Assembly: GCA_003184365.1 (NCBI GenBank)
Contig: NKYR01000101.1
Span: 62,481 to 126,480 of the forward strand
Direction: 5' to 3'
DNA: 64,000 nucleotides
Origin: Evernia prunastri
Lineage: Eukaryota > Ascomycota > Lecanoromycetes > Lecanorales > Parmeliaceae
The first letter of the stretch is position 1. The number at the start of each line of letters is the position of its first letter. A program made the position numbers and the translations under genes. The notes beneath the pieces were generated by a model that saw only the letters and a program-made list of their open reading frames with translations, did not search any database and was not told the origin of the DNA. Below, piece by piece: positions 57,491 to 64,000 of the stretch.

Positions 57491-60400
57491 GGACAGCGAG
57501 GAAATTGCATAATAATTCTGTCTCAGATATTGACCGTAGCCGACGTCTGGTAGTAATCAAAGCTCCAGTTACTTGAAGACCGTTTGATTTGAAGCTATCA
57601 AGACCTGGCGTCAAAACGATTGCCAATGCATGACTCATAATCTTGGCGTGTGTAGCCTAGAAGACACCATTCCATAGTACGATCAATCAAGTAAGTCAAT
57701 AGTAAGCTCAGCGGGACTGAAGTCTCTTCAAAGCCGCAGTGTCCTATATGTGGTTCTGTCCCGTCAATACATCTGTACCTGCATCCAGTTGAAATGCCCC
57801 TATGAGCTACCAGGACCTGTGACCCTCGACTCTCCTGTTTCAGCTGTACACTAGTCAGTCCAACTGTGTCGCTGACCCAAGGCTGCGGATACAGAGCTTC
57901 CAAAAAGTAGCATTATTCGCGCAGCTTCCGTAAAGCTTGTCTACGGGATACAGGAAGGCGTCAAAAACCGGGGTACAGAAGGTGAAAAGTGCAGCTGTGA
58001 AACGCGTGTGAAGAAGGACTGCGTGGTGACCAAAAGGCCTGGACTCTCCCTTGTTAGTCTAATAACAAGTGGACTGAGACAGGGTCAATCGATGTTGCAA
58101 CAGTGAGAACGGAAGCTATGGATTGAATGTGTCAGTCAAATCGAGGCAAGTCCTTGGCGGTCACAACTACCTGCTTAAGCCTTCGTAGCCACTACCCCTT
58201 TCTCCTCGGCCACGACCTCCTTCTCATTTTCCACAAACCTAATGATGGAGTTGTTTGTCACAAGTACTTCAAGACGCGCCTCACAATCCCTCGTTCTCGC
58301 AATCTCATTCTCACAATCTCATTCTCGCAATCTCATTCTCGCAATCTCATTCTTGCAATCTCATTTTCCATGTCATGTTTCCATTGATTAACACGCTCAC
58401 CGTCCTTAAAGATCTAGACCCCTATATATCATCATCGCCACATCAAAAGACCCACCTTGTGGTATCGGCAGCCCATGCGATTCCAGCTGTCTTGGCGGTC
58501 TGTCCAGCTTCTTTTTCACCCAGTTGCGGAACTTTTTGATGCCAGGGTGGGAGAATCCCCGCGCGTCCGGACGCATGACAGGAGAGGCTTTCTTTTTTGT
58601 CGTAGGCCTGGCGCAACACTCCACGAGATTCCACGACTGGGTTCAATTTCCTTTCGTTGAATGGCGTCAAAACAGCTTAGTCGGGTGAGCCGACGACAGC
58701 GACATGGATACCTATGCGAGAAGGACGTACGGTGTAGGGATGGGACAGGGCCCAGAAGAATGAATCCTGCCTTGGATGGTAATACTCTTTGTAAAGAAAA
58801 ATTGTGCGAAAATGAACAGAAAGGGAGCCGATACAAAATCTCGAGGCGACTCGGTCTGCTCTTTGCTCTTATGCTCGAAGGAAACGACGACAATTTTCAT
58901 TCTTTCTACACAGTAACTCAAACTGCTGAACAAGCTCATTCCTCTATTCTAGCTCAGAGGATGGAGCCTAGTGCTCAGAGGGAGCGAAGAGCTATTGCAT
59001 CTTGACGGTCTAGTCACAGGGAAGATACGCTCAAGCTGTCCCAGGATAACGCTTCTAGCAGTTATCATTGATTGTCGACTTGTCTTGAGGGCCGCATGAT
59101 CGAAAATATGTAGGCGACGGGCATCAGGAATCGGCACGACGACAACGACGTCGACCGATCTTCTGATCTAATACGAACATGCAAAGCCTGTGTGTCGATC
59201 TAACAAGGCCGTACACACGTTGCGTTGAACCGTGTTGCATCTGAACTGGCAGGGTGTGTGCATTTTCATGCTTGCGCTCGCTGAGCTTCTGCCTGCGGAG
59301 CTTACTTACCATTAGTGCCTCCCTTTTATGACTACCGGCCTGGTGTGCTCGCATTCGCTTACTTCTCCCTCAATGTCCACTTCTTCGAGAATAAGGTCAG
59401 CGCACGGTCAGTGCTACAGCGTAGCCAGGCTACGATGTATCGAGCTTTGTCCGACTCCCCTCGACCCCATCAGCGACCTTGGGCGTGAGCAAAGGAGCAA
59501 ACACCACAGAGCTCCGAGCTGGATCAAGGCCCTTTATGCTGGGGATTCGCTGGTCTTGGACATTGCATACTACCATCTCCATCTTCTAACGATGCGTTAA
59601 CTAAAAGCTAAAGTGGCTACTGGGCGAAGAGAGATGAAGTTCAGTGGAGAGGCAGCTGTGCCGGAAATCTTATGAAATTGGTACATTACATTGTTTTATT
59701 GAATCTATTAATCCATATGAAGGCATTTACGAACTTACATATCGCGACCCTGATGCATGTTTGTGTACGATACTCTAGAGGTACGAGAGCGCTTGGCGGC
59801 TTCCAAGAGCCGGGACGAGGGAAGGCGGAAGGCGGAAGGGAAGAGGTTCTAGAAGGGATCAGCGTATCATTAACCTTGTTAGGGGCAGAATGCGATGATA
59901 TCCGATTGTCAGCCCGGTTAGCGGCACGCTAAAATACAACAGTACTTAAGTAAATTAAGGTAGTGACTGACTTACGGAGTACTTTGCCGTCGTTCCGTGA
60001 TACCTCGGTCCGAACGGGGGCGGGGGGGGAAGGGGGGAAGGGGAATAAAGGATGATGCCTTTAGCTCGGCTGTTATAATTATTAAAAGTATTCATAACAC
60101 AACTGAAAGATAAAGTCTTCTTTTCAAGTAAAGTACGAGTAACTTAGTAGACTGGGACTCCCTTGTCCTGACCTGATTCGCGGGTACAAAGGGCATCGTA
60201 GCTCACCGCAACCTTCATCAAAGTGCCGCTAGGTCCATCCCTATTCCCCAAATGTTACTGTCTTGATAATACAACAATCATTTACTATGTATGGCACTCC
60301 TACATGATTCACAATCACCCTCTTTCCAATTTGTAGTCGAGTCATGATTCATCTTCCATCCTTTATCTCCTGCTCAGACACTTACCCGTGTCCAATACGA

Positions 60401-60674
60401 TGCTTACACGCATCTGGCAAGGCTCGGCAATGTCTTTCATTGGTCGTAGCATCTGTTTCCACCCCACCAACCACGGGCACGAGCCACCCACCATGCCACT
60501 CTGCCACTCTGCCGTTACTTTGCTAAACTCCCTGCACCTATGTAGCATTCTGCATGGGATCCTCCAGCAACGCCTTTTCGTTCAAATGTGCGCGCTCGCC
60601 GTGGCCCATGATGTGCTTTCTTTTTCATACTCAACCTCTCCACCTTTTTTGCCTCCTGTCATCCTTGTCGCATC
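57491..60674. other. Intergenic, about 3.2 kb
   Basis: No gene is supported. It holds the minisatellite at 58293-58367 and a G run at about 60016-60044. Lack of any ACP-like sequence (GxDS motif) here indicates that the PKS C-terminus is missing, not just frameshifted. Confidence 0.5.
58293..58367. repeat. 14-bp minisatellite
   Basis: About five copies of a unit like CAATCTCATTCTCG in direct tandem, with single-base variants (CTCA, CTTG). No spacers between units. Confidence 0.8.
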
Positions 60675-62047
60675 ATGTCGTTCCAGCTGCCCACGAACAG
60701 CCTGTCGCAAGCTGACCTTCAAGCGTCCAATAAGAGCCCGGTTTATGTGGCCGTGGCGGTTGGTTTCGTGCTTGCTACTGGCGCCGTCATACTCCGCTGT
60801 CTAGCCCGGCACAAGTCTCAAGCTACTTTCGGATGGGATGATTACACCATCCTTTTTGCTTTGGTGGGGCTTCCTGCGCTTTACTTAGCACAGTCCTAGT
60901 ATATTGCGGAGGCGCTAAAGTGCGAAAAAGTTTCTCCTTTATGGCCTCGACATCTCTAGCGTTGTATCTGCGGCCAAGTATGGACTGGGTCAACATCTTC
61001 CCGCCGTAATCTCGACTGTTGTTCCTTTCCAGAAAGTCTGTCTTCTCGATGATCCGGTCACCACCGCACCCTGAGACTACTAGACTAACAAAAGATTAGG
61101 TGGCAATAGTAAACATCACGCTCTGGCTAGCCACAGCGGGCGCGACAAAAGCATCCCTTCTGTTACTCTATCACCGGCTCTTCTCTCCATCCAAGCCTTT
61201 TCGCTTGTCTGTGCGTATTGGTGCCGCGCTTGTTTTCTGCCAATGGTTTAGTCTCACTTGCGTAGCCATCTTTCAATGCATACCGGTTGCGGCCTTCTGG
61301 AACCACGAAATTCAGGATGCGAAATGCATCGATCTGCCTCGTTTCACCATCATCAACGGCGTCCTAAACCTCTTGACGGACGTGCTGATTCTCTGCCTTC
61401 CGATCCCGATGGTTTGGGGCCTGAACTCCACCAAGGCTCAGAAGGTCACACTGACCGGGATTTTCCTACTCGGAATTTTGTATGTTGCCTGGCTCTAAGA
61501 CTTAGCGCTCATCATAGCTGACTACCATGCAGCGTATGTGTCATCTCAATCATCCGGATTAGTAAACTCGCGGTGGTGAATTACGATGACCCAACATGGC
61601 GTCTTGTGGACGTATACCTCTGGACTACCTTGGAAGACAGCGTAGGTATAACGTCGGCTTGTCTTCCCACTCTTCGTGAGTATATAGTCCACCTTACCTT
61701 TCGATCACTGTAAAGCTAAAGCCGTCCAAGGACCCCTTTTTGGACGTTCATTTGCCAGTGCATCAAGGACCGATTCCTCTCCCAAGAAGGACAACGGGTC
61801 CGCCTCTCAGCGAGCCGCCAAAGCTCAATTTACTCGCCTTTTTGAGGAGTCGGCGCCGGAAGCTGCGGCCTCAGGTCCTACCAAAGGGGAAGAAGACGTC
61901 TGGACGAGCCCCGACCTAGCAGCAGGCAACCAACTTCACGCCATGGATAACGCCCCAGCAAGACCGAAAAATGGTATGAACTCTAGTATTCGGATGGAAG
62001 ATCAGCACCAGCTATCCAGCAGTACACGTAGAGCCAATTATGAATAA
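60675..62047 (+). CDS. SAT4/rhodopsin-like seven-helix integral membrane protein
   Basis: Five exons: 60675-60863, 60931-61035, 61100-61479, 61533-61675, 61731-62047; 377 residues, all junctions in phase. Helix 1 is YVAVAVGFVLATGAVILRCLA, followed by FGWDDYTILFAL, the W-D-D-Y hallmark of fungal SAT4/rhodopsin-fold proteins (Pth11-related superfamily); then SSVVSAAKYGLGQH, LYHRLFSPSKPFR, FQCIPVAAFWNHE with the conserved Cys, FTIINGVLNLLTDVLILCLPIPM, and YLWTTLEDSVGITSACLPTLRPLF, the usual signature before the cytosolic Ser-rich tail. No CFEM domain precedes it. Plasma membrane; a receptor-like role is suggested for relatives, ligand unknown. The first intron (donor GTGGGG) is the least certain but restores the family sequence. 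Confidence 0.85.
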
Positions 62048-62502
62048 GGATGCAGAATTGTCGCTCTCTATGAATGTGTTTATGGCTACCAAGAGTTCAA
62101 TCCGGATCTGGGGTTGAATGGGCGAGAGGCAATATACAGGAGTACCATGTGAACTGTTAGAGATAGAATGTGGAGTAATACAAATGTCTTCGCTACAGCT
62201 GAGAGGTAGGGCCACACTTTTTGGGCCTCGAAACTAGCAACTGGGGGACTCGGAAAATATCTGATATCTACAGAATTGTGGTGAATGAACCCCCGAAAGT
62301 CAGGAAGGCTAGAGTATCGGTACCAATCTATCGCTTAATCCAAATGGAAGAAGATATCCGTTCTTCAATAGTCTCAGGTAGATGTTTGTCTTTTACGAGT
62401 TTCCTAGGCTCATGGTGTCGTCTGTCTCATGTTTAAAGGTATGGCTAGATACATCCGGCATTGCTTAGCCATGTGCCGGACTTCAAAAGCCGATCTTATG
62501 CG
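62048..62502. other. Convergent intergenic region
   Basis: Separates the 3' ends of the SAT4-like gene (plus) and the DUF7708-like gene (minus). No gene seen. Confidence 0.5.
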
Positions 62503-64000
62503 TCACTGGTTCCATTCTAAGCTCCAAAACCGATCGGACCCAAGATCGTCTTCTACGCTTTCCTGGAGCTCCGCCGATATCTTTCCCCCCGCACGATCGT
62601 ATCTATTCGACGAAGAGACGAGAAATACTTTGATGACACATTTACAGTCTTTGATCAGAGCTACCAGTGAGTTCATAAAGCCGTGAGCGTCTCCCCTTAT
62701 TCGATCCACTCGATCCAAAAGGATGTGCACATCCGTACCTGAGAACAAATCGAGAAGCTCAAGCAGTACGTCGAATGGCACCTCGGCCTGGGTATCGCGC
62801 CAAGCCGGGTCGGAAATCCTCTGAGCTAGATGCTGATATCGTGCTTCGTCACGGAGGATAGAAGGTTTTGCTTCTAAAAGCTGAGAAATGAAGCTCGACA
62901 GAATGACGTGCGCGGGGACATCCTTTTCCATGAAGATATGGTCTTGGCAAAAAGCGAAGATTACGATCTGCTTTCGAGCACGTTGCTGTGCAACAAGCTG
63001 GAAAACAGCAGGGGATAGCCAGCTATAGTCTGATCCCGTGACGGCCGTCCTACCGTGCAGTAACATCATGCATGAAGCGCGCGACGCATCCCACGCGCTG
63101 TAAGACTCTTCTTGTACAAGGCGGTCAAAGTTGAAACTTTGGAGCCGTTGAACATTTGCGAAAGCAGCTTCAACTTCCGCACTGTATTGTGCGAGGACGT
63201 GATTGGGGTTACGATTGGTCTCTGGCAGTAGTTTCTCCTTCAGCAAGCCCAGATTTCGACGCTCGTTTTGTCTGTGCGAAGCTGAACCGGAAGAATTCGA
63301 GTCAGCTAGTGGTGGAATTGTAGATATTGCAAACTTACCCTCAATGCTATCCCTGACTTCATCGAGGCCATTCCTGACATCCTTGACACCACTTTGCACT
63401 TGAAACAGTCGCTGACTGTCAAGCATGGCCCTTTCCTTTTCGATCTCGGTGACAGCTTTCGTGATTGCTGCTATCTTTAAGTCAACACCAAGCTGCGGTG
63501 GTTTCGCGATGGCCTCGAGTATTCTTCGATACGTGGGTCGTGAGTAGTAGAGAGTAACTTCCCGAGCAAATTCAATGCCTAATTTGTATACATTGGTGAT
63601 ATATATCTTCATTGAATCAGAAGAATGGACTTCTCGTAGTGAATTAGCTCGGGAGAATTCCCGCTGTAGATCCAACAGTGCCTTATCGATGTGTTCTTCT
63701 TTCCTTTGTTTGTTTACACCGACCTGAATTCGTCAGCAAAAAGCATTCCAATCTTTGTGAAAGGACTAACAACGAGAAGTAAAGACAAGACCGAATACGC
63801 AGCACCCCCAAACTGCTGGTCAGCGCCTTGCATGATCTCCACTATTCCAGAGTAGGCCTGTAGGAAACTCGAGAAATTGTTGGCAAAGGTGACTGTTGAT
63901 TTCCCAAGTTTTGCGATAGTCTGCTGGAGTTCTGCGTGTCTTTCCTGACTTCTTGTTCCCTGGTTCAAGGCGTCTGACAACACTCGTGTCAATGAGTCCA
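62503..64000 (-). CDS. DUF7708/STAND-type protein, 5' end beyond the window
   Basis: Partial at the right edge. Exons visible: 64000-63771, 63723-63339, 63281-62503. Intron 63770-63724 (GTTAGT...TTCAG, branch GCTGAC) joins SVLSLLLV to VGVNKQRKEEHIDKAL, the conserved DUF7708 junction; intron 63338-63282 (GTAAGT...TTCAG) is 57 bp and in frame, so read-through is also possible. DUF7708 marks: EIMQGADQQFGGAAYSV, YITNVYKLGIEFAREVTLYYSR. C-terminal half: SAWDASRASCMMLLHG, a degenerate P-loop region without a full GxxGxGKS, then IVIFAFCQDH, LDRVDRIRG and the closing FWSLEWNQ. DUF7708 often precedes STAND NTPase or ankyrin parts in fungal NLR-like proteins; here there are no repeats. Likely signalling or recognition; function unknown. 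Confidence 0.75.

Noticed and set aside
58293..58367. CRISPR-like array
   Set aside because: Units are contiguous 14-mers without spacers, and the genome is eukaryotic.
1..64000. tRNA or rRNA genes
   Set aside because: No box A/box B pairs or rRNA-like sequence were noticed by eye; a covariance-model scan would be decisive.

Overview
This window is nuclear DNA from a filamentous ascomycete (Pezizomycotina). A Dothideomycete-like plant or environmental fungus is my best guess, but nothing here fixes the species. The basis is many short GT-AG introns of about 47-110 bp with CTGAC/CTAAC-type branch sites, families confined to filamentous fungi (NB-ARC NLR with SesB-like hydrolase, DUF7580, DUF7708, SAT4-type membrane proteins, trichodiene-oxygenase-like P450, reducing PKS), and nonsense changes of the kind repeat-induced point mutation leaves. 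There are single N bases at about 2913 and 51449, so draft-assembly errors must be kept in mind for the frame breaks reported here.

Left part (1-19 kb): a Gln/Pro-rich protein gene (minus), a glycine-zipper gene stopped by a premature TAA (minus), an F-box/2EXR-like gene with a doubtful frame joint (minus), a DHA1 multidrug MFS transporter (minus), a frameshifted Cys-ribbon ORF (minus), a complete 7-exon cytochrome P450 (plus) and a secreted protein built from two copies of a four-cysteine module (plus).

Middle part (19-38 kb): a 5-exon gene for an atypical Zn2Cys6-like protein (plus). Next is a large 3-exon NLR (minus) with zinc fingers, NB-ARC and a C-terminal SesB-like alpha/beta hydrolase. 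It lies head to head with a frameshifted DUF7580 gene (plus) across a 489-bp intergenic region carrying a 9-bp inverted repeat. Then come pyrroline-5-carboxylate reductase (minus), a His-rich ORF (minus) and a secreted gamma-glutamyltranspeptidase with a GC-AG intron (plus).

Right part (38-64 kb): a 6-exon phosphate-type MFS permease (minus), a gene-poor stretch of about 5 kb, a metallo-beta-lactamase-fold gene with a doubtful 3' end, and an inositol-type sugar transporter (plus). A small mobile-element remnant with two identical 187-bp direct repeats and a tyrosine-recombinase C-terminus abuts the truncated 5' end of a decayed highly reducing PKS (AT-DH-ER-KR, no KS, no ACP). About 3 kb of empty sequence, a 5-exon SAT4-like membrane protein and a DUF7708/STAND-type gene running off the right edge finish the window.

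The strongest candidate for an undescribed system is the NLR/DUF7580 head-to-head pair at 23306-30082, an arrangement that recalls fungal NLR-effector pairs of non-self recognition and regulated cell death. Gene models with exon coordinates come from manual splice-site reading in phase; no homology search was possible.
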